The position numbers were made by a program, and so were the translations under genes. This document shows positions 16,510-24,911 of a stretch of DNA of 26,045 nt, in pieces. This DNA is from Deltaproteobacteria bacterium (GTDB lineage: Bacteria > Desulfobacterota_B > Binatia > UBA9968): the NCBI GenBank assembly GCA_005879255.1, contig VBKY01000053.1, positions 1 through 26,045 of the forward strand, written 5' to 3'. The notes under the pieces were generated by a model, which worked only from the letters and a program-made list of their open reading frames with translations, was not told where the DNA came from and did not search any database. How positions within the stretch are numbered: position 1 is the stretch's first letter; every line of letters starts with the position of its first letter.

Positions 16510-16518
16510 TGTTATGAT
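16510..16518 (+). promoter_or_regulatory. candidate extended -10 promoter for uvrC-comEC
   Basis: TGTTATGAT fits the extended -10 pattern TGnTATAAT with one mismatch and would start transcription 10-15 bases before the uvrC ATG. No good -35 hexamer is at the right distance, as is allowed for extended -10 promoters. A perfect 15-base palindrome, CGCGCATGATGCGCG at 16459-16473, lies about 37 bases upstream and could be an operator. This would uncouple uvrC-comEC from uvrB across their 189-base gap. Confidence 0.35.
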
Positions 16519-16538
16519 TAAAATTGTCGGTACACTCG

Positions 16539-18386
16539 ATGGGTCTAATACAGGATAAATTGGCTAATTTGCCTTCCCGCCCCGGCGTCTACCTCATGCG
16601 GGACAGGGGCGGTAAGGTCATCTACGTCGGCAAGGCCAAGGACCTGCGCGGCCGCGTGCGCGGCTATTTCAATTGTCCGGACGAGCGATCGCAAATCCAG
16701 TTTTTGGTGCGGCGGGTTGAAGATATTGAAACACTGGTCACCAGCAACGACAAAGAAGCGCTGATTCTCGAAAACAATCTGATCAAGCAATACAAGCCAC
16801 GCTACAACATCCGCCTCAAAGACGACAAGAGTTATCTGAGCATCAAGGTCACTACCCAGCATCCTTGGCCGCGAATCCTCGCGACTCGGAAGATCGTCAA
16901 GGACGGCAATCGCTATTTTGGTCCTTTCTCTTCGGCAGTCGCCGCCCGGGAAACCATCGATATCATCGAAAAACATTTTCAACTGCGCAACTGTACCGAC
17001 CATAACTTTCGCAACCGCAGCCGCCCGTGCTTGCAATATCAGATCAAACGTTGCATGGCTCCCTGCGTTCTCCCTGTGTCCGAGGAGGTATATCGCGAGC
17101 AGGTTCGGCAGGCGATGCTGTTTATCGACGGCAAGCAGCAGCTACTTATTGATGAGCTAAAACAACGTATGCAGGAGAAGTCGGACGCGTTGGAGTACGA
17201 GGCGGCGGCGCGGATTCGCGATCAGATTCAGGCGGTAGATAAGACCCTGGAGAAGCAACGGATGGTTGCTCACTGGGGCGCCGACCAGGATATATTCGGT
17301 CTTTACCGCGAAGGCGGCTTTATCGAAGTGCAGGTTTTGCTCGTGCGCCAGGGGAAGTTAACGGATAATTTGTCCTATTCGTTGGAGGACCTCGAATTTC
17401 CCGATGAAGAAATCGTCGCCTCGCTGCTAACTCAATTCTATCAAGGTCACAGATTCATTCCCGACGAGATTCTTTTGCCGGTCTCACTAGAGGATTGCGA
17501 GGTTCGCGAGGAGTACTTAGGCGAACGCAAAGGCAAGAGAGTCGAGATTCTCTGCCCACACCGCGGCGACAGGCGCCATCTAGTCCAGATGGCCCAAGAC
17601 AATGCCAAACAGAGCTTTTCCGAACGCCATGACCAGGAAAAAGCCCGTGAGAAAATGTTGCGCGAGTTGCAAGTCCAGTTGCGGCTTAAACGCTATCCGC
17701 AGCGCATTGAGTGTTTCGATATTTCGATGATTCATGGGGCTCATGCCGTGGGTTCGATGGTAACCTTTATTGACGGCGAGCCGGACAAAAACCTCTACCG
17801 GCATTTTCGCATTCGCACGGTCGACGCTTCTTCCGGTGGCGACGATTTCGCCATGATGCTGGAAATGCTCAAGCGACGCTTCGCCCGCGGCAAGGAAGAA
17901 GCGGATCTGCCGGATCTAATCGTCGTCGATGGCGGCAAGGGACAACTGGCGATGGCGCTGACGGCGATGGCTGAAATTGGTATCGAAGGCGTCGAAGCGG
18001 TCGGGCTCGCAAAGATGCGCGTGCAAGCCGCGGCGCGGAGCAGCGAGATCGAACGATCCGAGGAACGGGTGTTTTTGCCGGGACAGAGCAATCCGGTTAT
18101 CCTCAAACGCAACTCCAACGCGCTCTTTCTTTTACAGCGGGTGCGCGACGAAGCGCATCGTTTCGCCATTACGCACCATCGAAAGCTTCGTTCAAAACAA
18201 ACGTTCTTTTCCGCTCTCGACCGCATTCCCGGCGTTGGCGGTGTGCGGAAGCGGGCCCTCCTGCGCGCCTTCGGCAGTGTCAAACGCATTGAGGAGGCGA
18301 CACTCGAAGAATTGCTCCAGGTGCCGTCGATGAATGCGAAAATTGCCCAGGACATTCTGCAAACTTTGCGCAGCGCGCCACACTGA
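16539..18386 (+). CDS. uvrC: excinuclease ABC subunit C
   Basis: A 615-residue UvrC, the dual-incision nuclease of nucleotide excision repair. Order of domains: GIY-YIG nuclease for the 3' cut (GVYLMRD... VIYVGKAKDLRGRVR, about 14-42); a cysteine-containing segment CLQYQIKRCMAPC (about 164-176); UVR domain that docks on UvrB (about 200-235); RNase H-like nuclease for the 5' cut with aspartates in FDIS (about 394), DDFA (about 435) and VDGGKGQ (about 463); and a C-terminal helix-hairpin-helix DNA-binding pair (about 558-612). All catalytic parts look intact. I use the ATG at 16539; an upstream in-frame TTG at 16524 is less typical. comEC starts 8 bases after the stop. Confidence 0.97.
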   Translation: MGLIQDKLANLPSRPGVYLMRDRGGKVIYVGKAKDLRGRVRGYFNCPDERSQIQFLVRRVEDIETLVTSNDKEALILENNLIKQYKPRYNIRLKDDKSYLSIKVTTQHPWPRILATRKIVKDGNRYFGPFSSAVAARETIDIIEKHFQLRNCTDHNFRNRSRPCLQYQIKRCMAPCVLPVSEEVYREQVRQAMLFIDGKQQLLIDELKQRMQEKSDALEYEAAARIRDQIQAVDKTLEKQRMVAHWGADQDIFGLYREGGFIEVQVLLVRQGKLTDNLSYSLEDLEFPDEEIVASLLTQFYQGHRFIPDEILLPVSLEDCEVREEYLGERKGKRVEILCPHRGDRRHLVQMAQDNAKQSFSERHDQEKAREKMLRELQVQLRLKRYPQRIECFDISMIHGAHAVGSMVTFIDGEPDKNLYRHFRIRTVDASSGGDDFAMMLEMLKRRFARGKEEADLPDLIVVDGGKGQLAMALTAMAEIGIEGVEAVGLAKMRVQAAARSSEIERSEERVFLPGQSNPVILKRNSNALFLLQRVRDEAHRFAITHHRKLRSKQTFFSALDRIPGVGGVRKRALLRAFGSVKRIEEATLEELLQVPSMNAKIAQDILQTLRSAPH

Positions 18387-18394
18387 GACATTCC

Positions 18395-20875
18395 ATGTCC
18401 GCGGAGGACCGACAGCCGGGCGACGAAGCCGCAGCGAGTTTGTATCCCTCGGCTTGGTTGATCGCCCCGACGCTTTGTCTCCTCCTCGGCCAGGCGGCCG
18501 CGACGGCGCCATGGTCGATTCCACCGCAGGCCGGCTTCGTTTCGTTGGTACCATTTTCGCTGGTCGCCTCATGGCGCTGGCGCCGCTGGGCCATCCTGAT
18601 TTCTTTAGCGATGCTCGCGTTCGCTGTCGGCTATATGCGGCATCGGCAGCTGCTCGTTCCGGAATTTCCCGCGAATCATTTACGTTTAGTCATGACAAAA
18701 GGAGACCGCCTCTATCTGGGAGGCACGCTGCGACACGAACCGGAGAGACGGACGAACCGCAGCCGATGGCAAGTGCGTGCCGAGCGGATCTGGCATCCAA
18801 CCGGCGCAGAGGAAATCACCGGCGATCTCCTTGTTGGTCTGCGCACCACGCGACGCGACTGGCGCTACGGCGACCGTGTGCGGTTTTGGGTGGTCCCTCT
18901 TGTGCCGCAGGACAGCGGCAATCCCGGCGGCTTCAACTACGCTACCTATTTGGCCCGACGAGAAATTTACCTAACAGGCTTTCTTGATAACGACCGGGAA
19001 GTCGAACTGCTGGGGCGAGAGCCTGGGCCATTGCGGGCATTCATCGAAGACCTGCGGCGAGAGATCCGCCGTTTCATCGAACGTAACTTTTCTCAAGACC
19101 ATGGCGCATTGATCAAAGCGCTCGTGGTCGGCGACATGGGTGCCATTAGTAAAGACATGCGCACGGCTTTCACCGCCGCCGGAGTCAATCATGTGCTGTC
19201 AATTTCGGGCTTGCACGTTGCCATGCTCGGGCTGGTCGTGTTCGTGTTGATTCGCTACGGCTGTTCCTTCAGCACCTTTCTACTATTGCGCTGGAATTTG
19301 CTTAAGGTCGCCACTTTCTTTTCCTTCGTTGCGGTGGTGTTCTACACGGCGCTTGCCGGCGCGATGGTGCCCACCGTGCGCTCGGCGATTATGATCGGCG
19401 TGTATGAGTTAGCCGTGTTGCTCGATCGCGAAGAGGAAGTGTTTGCTAGTCTCACGTTGGCGGCCCTACTTATCGCATTAGTATGGCCCGGCGTCATCGC
19501 CGATATTTCCTTCCAACTATCTTTTCTCGCGGTGCTGTTCATCATCTGGGGCATGCGCAAGGTTCATGATTGGTTTGCTGTGACTAAAAGCGACGAACTG
19601 CCGCAGGAGAAAAGTTGGATCCTGCATCGGCTCAGGCAAATGAGTATGCACCTTGCTGTACCATTATTGGCGACGCTCGGCACCGGACCGTTGATCGCCC
19701 ATTATTTCGGCCATTTATCTCTGGTTGGATTTGTTGCCAATCCGTTAATCGTTCCGCTGGTAGGTTTCGTTGTTGTGCCGGTGGGCTTGATCCTCGGATT
19801 TTGTGCCGTTGCCGCACCGGAATTCGCTTCTCTGCTTACCGGACCGGCGGAGAAACTAACATCGCTGACTATATGGATGGTCGATGGCCTTGCACGCTTT
19901 CCGCTGGCCAACGTCGCCGTGCCGTCACCGAACATGATCGAGGTCGTGGGTCTTTACGGAGTGCTCCTCTGTCTTTTCATTCTGCGCAACAGAGTGCGTA
20001 TAGTGATCGTCCTGATTGTCGCCGCTGTTTTGCTCGCGGCAGATAGCGCATATTGGTGGGACCAGCGACATCGCGGTAAGGAGTTGCGCATCACCCATCT
20101 CAATGTCGGCCAGGGAGATGCGGCAGTGGTAGAGTTGCCGGGTTCAAAGGTCTTATTGATCGACGCCGGCGGCACGGCTAGCGGTGAATTCGATACCGGT
20201 GATGGCATCGTCGCGCCATTTCTGCGTTCCAGAAAAATCCTCAGAGTGGATTTCCTGCTGGTAAGTCACTCACGAGTCGACCATTACGGCGGGATGCGGA
20301 CGATCGTCAACGAATTCTCACCCCAAGAATTTTGGAGCGGACCCGGGAAAGGCCAAACGAGTCGCTTTGATGATTTAGAAGACGCGCTGGAAAAAGCAAA
20401 GATCACCCGTGTGCCGATGAGTGACGCGGAACCGTGCCGCATCATCGACGAAGTCAAGCTTTGCGTCTTGTTTCCGCCGGCCGATAAATCGGACGATGCG
20501 TCGGTGGTGGTGCGGCTCGAGTACGGCAAGCTCCGATACTTATTCGCAAGCGATATCGACAAACGCCATGAAGCGTTATTGGCACAAAAACCCAAGGAGC
20601 TGCGCAGTACGATTGTTAAAATCCCTCGTCACGGCAGCGCGACGGCAAGTACGGTCGAGTTCATCGCCGCCGTTCAACCCAGACTGGCGGTGATTTCGGC
20701 CGGAGCACGGAGCCGGTCGGAGCCCCAGCGGGAGGAAGTTGCCGGGCGTTATCGGGGCATCGGCGCGCAAGTTCTGAGCACCTACGAAGACGGCGCCATC
20801 ACTCTGGAGACCGACGGCGAAACCGTTCGCTACAAAACACACAAAAGCGGCAAACGGGGCGCGCTAACCCTTTGA
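18395..20875 (+). CDS. comEC: ComEC/Rec2 family DNA uptake channel
   Basis: An 826-residue inner-membrane protein of the ComEC/Rec2 family, the channel that carries single-stranded DNA into the cytoplasm during transformation. It has two N-terminal helices with an intervening soluble DUF4131/OB-type region (about 20-200), then the Competence domain with the signature ALVVGDMGAISKDMRTAF and VNHVLSISGLHVAMLG (about 242-279) and many membrane spans. A C-terminal metallo-beta-lactamase-like domain runs from LNVGQGDAAVVELPG (about 569). The metal motif is HSRVDH rather than the common HxHxDH or HxDxDH, and the later IPHHGS is IPRHGS, so the hydrolase centre may be altered. It lies 8 bases after uvrC. 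Other competence genes are not in the window. Confidence 0.93.
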   Translation: MSAEDRQPGDEAAASLYPSAWLIAPTLCLLLGQAAATAPWSIPPQAGFVSLVPFSLVASWRWRRWAILISLAMLAFAVGYMRHRQLLVPEFPANHLRLVMTKGDRLYLGGTLRHEPERRTNRSRWQVRAERIWHPTGAEEITGDLLVGLRTTRRDWRYGDRVRFWVVPLVPQDSGNPGGFNYATYLARREIYLTGFLDNDREVELLGREPGPLRAFIEDLRREIRRFIERNFSQDHGALIKALVVGDMGAISKDMRTAFTAAGVNHVLSISGLHVAMLGLVVFVLIRYGCSFSTFLLLRWNLLKVATFFSFVAVVFYTALAGAMVPTVRSAIMIGVYELAVLLDREEEVFASLTLAALLIALVWPGVIADISFQLSFLAVLFIIWGMRKVHDWFAVTKSDELPQEKSWILHRLRQMSMHLAVPLLATLGTGPLIAHYFGHLSLVGFVANPLIVPLVGFVVVPVGLILGFCAVAAPEFASLLTGPAEKLTSLTIWMVDGLARFPLANVAVPSPNMIEVVGLYGVLLCLFILRNRVRIVIVLIVAAVLLAADSAYWWDQRHRGKELRITHLNVGQGDAAVVELPGSKVLLIDAGGTASGEFDTGDGIVAPFLRSRKILRVDFLLVSHSRVDHYGGMRTIVNEFSPQEFWSGPGKGQTSRFDDLEDALEKAKITRVPMSDAEPCRIIDEVKLCVLFPPADKSDDASVVVRLEYGKLRYLFASDIDKRHEALLAQKPKELRSTIVKIPRHGSATASTVEFIAAVQPRLAVISAGARSRSEPQREEVAGRYRGIGAQVLSTYEDGAITLETDGETVRYKTHKSGKRGALTL

Positions 20876-20877
20876 TA

Positions 20878-21020
20878 GAATTTTTACCGCAAATGACGCA
20901 AAGGAAAAAAATTCACCACGAACACACGAAGATCACCCCGTCTTTCATCCTCCCCCGCACACGCGCGGGGGAGGAAAGAGGTGGGGGCGCGTACTGTGCG
21001 TCTCCGCGGTGAATTTTTAC
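20878..21020. repeat. MITE-like nested palindromic extragenic element
   Basis: The gap between comEC and the epimerase gene is highly structured. An outer perfect inverted repeat, AAAAATTCACC (20907-20917) with GGTGAATTTTT (21008-21018), encloses a strong inner hairpin, CCTCCCCCGC (20949-20958) with GCGGGGGAGG (20965-20974), which has a six-base loop. The ten-base GAATTTTTAC also occurs at both ends (20878-20887 and 21011-21020) as a direct repeat. The phrases accgcaaatgacgcaaagg and caccacgaacacacgaag are of the degenerate dispersed-repeat kind found between genes in many environmental genomes. There is no coding capacity. It may act as a bidirectional terminator between the two convergent genes. 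Confidence 0.65.
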
Positions 21021-21024
21021 TCGA

Positions 21025-21966
21025 TCAACCTAGCGCTTTCAGCTCCTCAATGTAGTCTTTGAAGCCCGCTTCGATATCAAAATCCGGGCTCCAGCCCAAC
21101 ACTTGTTTGGCTTTCTCGATAACCATCGGTTGCTTGGCCGATCGCGGCTTGGTCCCGGGAATGATCTCAACTTGGAGCTTCGGCAAGAGTTTCTCCGCCA
21201 GGCCGACTAAGTCGTCGAACTTGATGACGACGCCGGTGCCGATGTTTAAGGTAACCGGTTCCTTCAGCGACGTCGTGACCGCTTTGTCGAGAGCACGGCC
21301 GAGATCCTTGTAATAAACATATTCGAAGTCGCGGGCGGATTCCTGGGGAATCTTTGCAACGCCGCCTTTGATGCCGGTCTGCAGCATGTTCTGGATCATC
21401 TCCCCGCCGCCCGAGCCGCCGGCGAAGTGACCGACCCCGTAAACATTCGCGAGCCGCAGGACGATTAGCTCGAAACCGAACATACGCTGGTAGGCCTCGA
21501 CCATCAGCTCTTTGGCGACTTTGGAGTTGCCGTACGCTTCACCTGGCCCGCGACGAAAATCTTCATCGATCGGATTCGGTTCGCCCTTGCGCCGATCGTA
21601 GATGCCGAAGGTGCTGATCTGCACCAGACGCTTGACTCCGGTTAGACGCACCGCCTCAGCGACATTGATCGTGCCCATCACGTTAATTTGCAGCCCGGAG
21701 TAAATCGGATTGGCGACTTTGCCGCCGATAAGGCCGGCAGTGTGGATCACCGTATCGCATTTGTGTTTCTGAATAGTCTCGATCAGCGACGGCAGGTCAC
21801 GCACGTCCCGCTGCACAACGGTGACGTTGGCATTGCCGAGCTTGTGGGCGAGAAAATCCTTTCGCGGCGCGACATCATAAAACACTACGGTTTCACCCCG
21901 TTTGACCGCATGCTGCGCGTAGGAAGTGCCGACCAGACCCAAACCTGTGATTAATGTTGCTCCCAT
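21025..21966 (-). CDS. NAD-dependent epimerase/dehydratase (extended SDR)
   Basis: A 313-residue Rossmann-fold enzyme of the extended short-chain dehydrogenase family. The nucleotide loop is TGLGLVG (7-13), one residue shorter than the usual TGxxGxxG. D31 at the end of strand 2 points to NAD rather than NADP. The catalytic Y145 and K149 are in YGNSK, with S118 in the QISTFGIY strand. Family members act on nucleotide sugars or small hydroxy/keto compounds; the C-terminal substrate domain gives no clear assignment. An ideal Shine-Dalgarno (aaggag, 6 bases before the ATG on the minus strand) fixes the start. It is convergent with comEC across a structured repeat and divergent from the nucleotidyltransferase gene, 145 bases away. 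Confidence 0.88.
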   Translation of the reverse strand: MGATLITGLGLVGTSYAQHAVKRGETVVFYDVAPRKDFLAHKLGNANVTVVQRDVRDLPSLIETIQKHKCDTVIHTAGLIGGKVANPIYSGLQINVMGTINVAEAVRLTGVKRLVQISTFGIYDRRKGEPNPIDEDFRRGPGEAYGNSKVAKELMVEAYQRMFGFELIVLRLANVYGVGHFAGGSGGGEMIQNMLQTGIKGGVAKIPQESARDFEYVYYKDLGRALDKAVTTSLKEPVTLNIGTGVVIKFDDLVGLAEKLLPKLQVEIIPGTKPRSAKQPMVIEKAKQVLGWSPDFDIEAGFKDYIEELKALG

Positions 21967-22111
21967 GACTGCTCCTTTCCTTGTCTTCTCTTTGATTTAG
22001 CTTTCCCTTACTTCAAGCATTCGGGAATGTCTAGGCTTCTAGCAAACGTTTCGGCCTGAATGCGTTGGCCAGTTTGTATAGGGCGCAAAGATCGGTTTAT
22101 CATCCCGCATC

Positions 22112-22819
22112 ATGGATGCATTGCTCAGTTACGTCGGTTGTGTCGCTGATCATTTCAAATTTAGCCTCGGTTCGGTCCTAGTGGAAGCCTACAAACTCGG
22201 CAGCCTAGCCCACGGCGGTTTCAGCAACACCTACAGCGACATCGACGTGGGATTGCTGCTGAATTGTAGCGAGGCGCCGGAAGCGATGAGTACGCTCATC
22301 GCCGCAACGAAAACGTTGGACGCTGAGTACGGCAAGAAGCTCTCCGTCTTTTGGGCTAATCCGGAATTTACTTGGGGTCGCTTACCGGTGATCGACCGGC
22401 TCGATTTGCTCGATCACGGCGTACCGCTGCTGCGGGGCATCAAGCCAAGTTTTCGCCGGCCGAGTAAGGACGAGATTCATCGAGAACAGTGCGAAAGCAT
22501 TGAGAGGAGTTGGAAGGCCAGATTGCCGGAGCTAAGCGGCCTGACGAACCTTGAACCCAAAGACCGCAAGCCCTATATCCGCGCAATCCTCTACGCCGCG
22601 CGCCTGATCTATACCTGGGATAACCTCGCAGTTGACTCCAATGACCGCGCCGTCGAATATCTCCACCAAGTCCAACCGCACGGACTCGATCTCAAACCGA
22701 TCGACATGGCGCTGGCCTGCCGCAACGAAAAGTGCACGGCGGAAGACGTGTTCGCTCTTCACACCGACCTCAACCGCCAGTGCGAAAGCGCGGTTAGTTA
22801 CATTTCAGCCAGACCGTAG
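22112..22819 (+). CDS. nucleotidyltransferase domain protein
   Basis: A 235-residue protein with a polymerase-beta-type nucleotidyltransferase domain. The signature is LGSLAHGGFSNTYSDIDVGLLL (29-50): the GS pair at 30-31 and the two metal-binding aspartates D43 and D45. The C-terminal half (about 115-230) is helical and resembles the substrate-binding part of AadA/LinB-type or MNT-type enzymes. Such proteins transfer AMP to small molecules such as antibiotics, or to a protein partner. No HEPN partner gene is adjacent, so the MNT-HEPN toxin-antitoxin assignment is not supported. The target is unknown. No strong Shine-Dalgarno is seen before the ATG. Confidence 0.75.
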   Translation: MDALLSYVGCVADHFKFSLGSVLVEAYKLGSLAHGGFSNTYSDIDVGLLLNCSEAPEAMSTLIAATKTLDAEYGKKLSVFWANPEFTWGRLPVIDRLDLLDHGVPLLRGIKPSFRRPSKDEIHREQCESIERSWKARLPELSGLTNLEPKDRKPYIRAILYAARLIYTWDNLAVDSNDRAVEYLHQVQPHGLDLKPIDMALACRNEKCTAEDVFALHTDLNRQCESAVSYISARP

Positions 22820-22932
22820 TTGTTATACAACCGGTTCAAATTTTCCTCGCGGGAGTTGATAAATTTTTGTAAAGCTTTTCTTTTTCTTTTCTCTACTACT
22901 GCCCGCGTGATACATAACGAATGGTGTGTGCA

Positions 22933-23919
22933 ATGATGAAAGCTAGTGTCTTATCAATCCTGTTTGTAGTACTGCTTGCTGTCGCAGTCATAGCCGACGC
23001 GCAGCAGCCAGGGAAAGTCGCCCGCATAGGTTACGTAGATTCAAGCACTGCTTCCGATAGCACAGTCCGGCTAGAGGCGTTCTTGCGGGAGATGCGCAAG
23101 CTTGGATGGATTGAGGGAAAGAATATCGCCATCGAGTACCGATATGCGGAGGGGAAACGCGATCGGTTCCCTGAGCTTGCGGCCGAGCTGGTGCGTCTCA
23201 AGGTTGATCTAATTGTGGTCGAAGGGACGGGACTGGCGTTAGCGGCCAAGAGCGCCACCACTACCATCCCGATCGTGGTGACGACCGTTGGGGACCCCGT
23301 GGGTGCAGGTTTGGTTGCCAGTCTGGCGCGGCCGGGCGGCAACGTCACCGGGCTTGCGAGTTTAACGCCCCAGCTAAATACCAAGAGGCTAGAGATACTC
23401 AAGGACACGGTCCCCAAGCTCACCCGAGTTGGACTTATCTCCTCGGCAGTCGGCGTAGCAGCAGAACTCCAACTGAAAGAGCTAAAGCCTGCGGCTCTGG
23501 CACTGAAGCTGAAATTGGAGGTGATCGATGCTCAACCCGACCGCAAAGGCTTAGAGAGCGCCTTTGAAACCGCAAAGCAGAAGCAGGTCAACGCGATTAT
23601 GATTCAGTCCATTCGCCCCTTTTCCGCGGAAAGAAAGCGGATCGTCGAACTTGCCGGCAAATACCGGTTGCCGGCTATTTACGCACAGAAGGAGTATGTC
23701 GATGAAGGCGGTCTCATGTCCTATGGGACGGACTTCATTGACCTCTATCGGCGCGCGGCTGTTTACGTGGACAAGATCTTGAAAGGTGCCAAACCGGCTG
23801 ATTTGCCAGTGCAGCAGGCAACGAAGTTTGAATTCATCATTAACGTTAAAGCGGCCAAACAGATTGGTCTGACAATTCCAGTCCGCGTGCTGGAGCGGGC
23901 GAATGAGGTGATCAAGTGA
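22933..23919 (+). CDS. ABC transporter substrate-binding protein, ABC_sub_bind (TrpX-like) type
   Basis: A 328-residue exported binding protein. A signal peptide covers about 1-23 (SILFVVLLAVAVI core, ADA-QQ cleavage). The mature part shows the PF04392 pattern: RIGYVDSS, LEAFLREMRKLGWIEGKNIAIEYRYAEGK, RFPELAAELVRLKVDLIVVEG, TTIPIVVTTVGDPVGAGLVASLARPGGNVTG. This family resembles tryptophan/tyrosine-binding TrpX and is often found as orphan copies in soil bacteria. No permease or ATPase is adjacent. The in-frame ATG at 22921 is an alternative start that would add four residues; neither has a clear Shine-Dalgarno. It belongs to a different family from the binding proteins at 8579 and 13144. Confidence 0.87.
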   Translation: MMKASVLSILFVVLLAVAVIADAQQPGKVARIGYVDSSTASDSTVRLEAFLREMRKLGWIEGKNIAIEYRYAEGKRDRFPELAAELVRLKVDLIVVEGTGLALAAKSATTTIPIVVTTVGDPVGAGLVASLARPGGNVTGLASLTPQLNTKRLEILKDTVPKLTRVGLISSAVGVAAELQLKELKPAALALKLKLEVIDAQPDRKGLESAFETAKQKQVNAIMIQSIRPFSAERKRIVELAGKYRLPAIYAQKEYVDEGGLMSYGTDFIDLYRRAAVYVDKILKGAKPADLPVQQATKFEFIINVKAAKQIGLTIPVRVLERANEVIK

Positions 23920-24262
23920 GCAAAGAAAGCGAAGCGGCGATGCTAGGATTGAATTGAATTCTCCTTCTAACGAATTTCGCGCCGAACGCAACTGAAGCGT
24001 CGTAGGTTTATGCCGAGGCGAGGGCCGGCAAATCACGCCAGACGCTAATATCCGCATGCGTTTTTCGAGTTACTGAAAAAATAGTTTTCGGAGACCGCCG
24101 GGCAGTGATCAATCAGCGAGGCATCGAGAGGGCCTTTCCCCTCTCAGAAAAGAATCGCAGCTTAAACAAATATCTGCTTTCAGACAGAACTGGACATTTG
24201 TTGCGCCTAGGAGTAACAATTCTGGCTCAAAACAATCAACGCGCCGAATAGGAGGATGGACT
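23920..24262. other. gene-free stretch before the small cupin gene
   Basis: No credible coding frame is seen in these 343 bases. They hold one clear hairpin, GAGAGGG (24126-24132) with CCCTCTC (24139-24145) around CCTTTC, without a T-run, so not a standard terminator. The last bases contain the strong Shine-Dalgarno taggagg of the cupin gene. The rest is unremarkable and may carry the cupin promoter. Confidence 0.5.
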
Positions 24263-24688
24263 ATGGCAAAACAAACACGATCCATACAGAAGAAAACGCT
24301 CAACGCTCCTGACGAAATTAGAACATTCGACAAGGGTAAGGTTGAGTTGGCCACGGTTGGAACGGTCACGTTTGGCCGGGCGAGTTTCGAGCCGGGGTGG
24401 AAATGGTCTGAGTCGGTTAAGCCGATAGTAAAGACCGACTACTGTGAAGCTCCGCATATTCAGTATCACGTCTCTGGTCGGCTAAGGATAAGGATGGCCG
24501 ACGGAAGCGAAGAGGAGTTCGGTCCGGGAGATGTGGGTACGACACCTCCTGGTCATGACGCCTGGGTGGTTGGGGATGAGCCGGTGGTGGTGATCGATAT
24601 ATCCGGTATGAAGGGATACGCCAAACCGGCGGCCAAAAAGGGAGCTAGAAAACTCGCGAAACGAAAAACGAACAAAAAGAAACGCTGA
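24263..24688 (+). CDS. small cupin protein with lysine-rich tail
   Basis: A 141-residue single-domain cupin. The barrel holds APHIQYHVSGRLRIRMADGSEE (63-84), giving possible ligands H65 and H69, then the second cupin motif with FGPGDVGTTPPGHDAW (86-101, H98). The usual HxHxxxxE pattern is not present, so metal binding is uncertain. The C-terminal 20 residues are strongly basic, ending KRKTNKKKR, a tail that could bind nucleic acid or acidic surfaces. A near-perfect Shine-Dalgarno (aggagg) sits 7 bases before the ATG. The gene stands alone between a binding-protein gene and a mobile element. Its function is not recognised. Confidence 0.78.
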   Translation: MAKQTRSIQKKTLNAPDEIRTFDKGKVELATVGTVTFGRASFEPGWKWSESVKPIVKTDYCEAPHIQYHVSGRLRIRMADGSEEEFGPGDVGTTPPGHDAWVVGDEPVVVIDISGMKGYAKPAAKKGARKLAKRKTNKKKR

Positions 24689-24876
24689 GGCATCCGAGAA
24701 ACAAATGCGCGGTCAATGCGTCTTTCAAATCACAGATGATTGGGCTGACGCGTCGTTGGACTAAACCGCTTCGCGGTGGGTGAGAGACCGCTGCCACCGA
24801 TATGCTTGCGGTAATTTTCTCCACTGTTAGTTTCTCATCGATCTTTCCTTTGACTCTCTCCGTGAGCGTAGTGATA

Positions 24877-24907
24877 GCCTCCGTGAATCAATTTCACGCA
24901 AGGAGGC
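24877..24907 (+). promoter_or_regulatory. hairpin sequestering the recombinase Shine-Dalgarno
   Basis: GCCTCC (24877-24882) pairs with GGAGGC (24902-24907) and GTGAA (24883-24887) with TTCAC (24893-24897), giving 11 bp with a five-base loop and a GCAA bulge on the 3' side. The 3' arm contains the whole ribosome binding site GGAGG, 5 bases before the recombinase ATG. The octamer CTCCGTGA also occurs at 24858-24865, so an upstream arm could form an alternative, mutually exclusive hairpin with the same ribosome binding site. It would keep recombinase translation low, or it may double as a terminal palindrome of the element. Confidence 0.55.
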
Positions 24908-24911
24908 ATTT

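Noticed and set aside
22112..22819. MNT-HEPN toxin-antitoxin pair
   Set aside because: No HEPN gene flanks it; the next gene is an exported binding protein and the upstream one is a divergent epimerase.
24126..24145. Hairpin as an intrinsic terminator of the binding-protein gene
   Set aside because: It lies about 200 bases after the stop and has no T-run.
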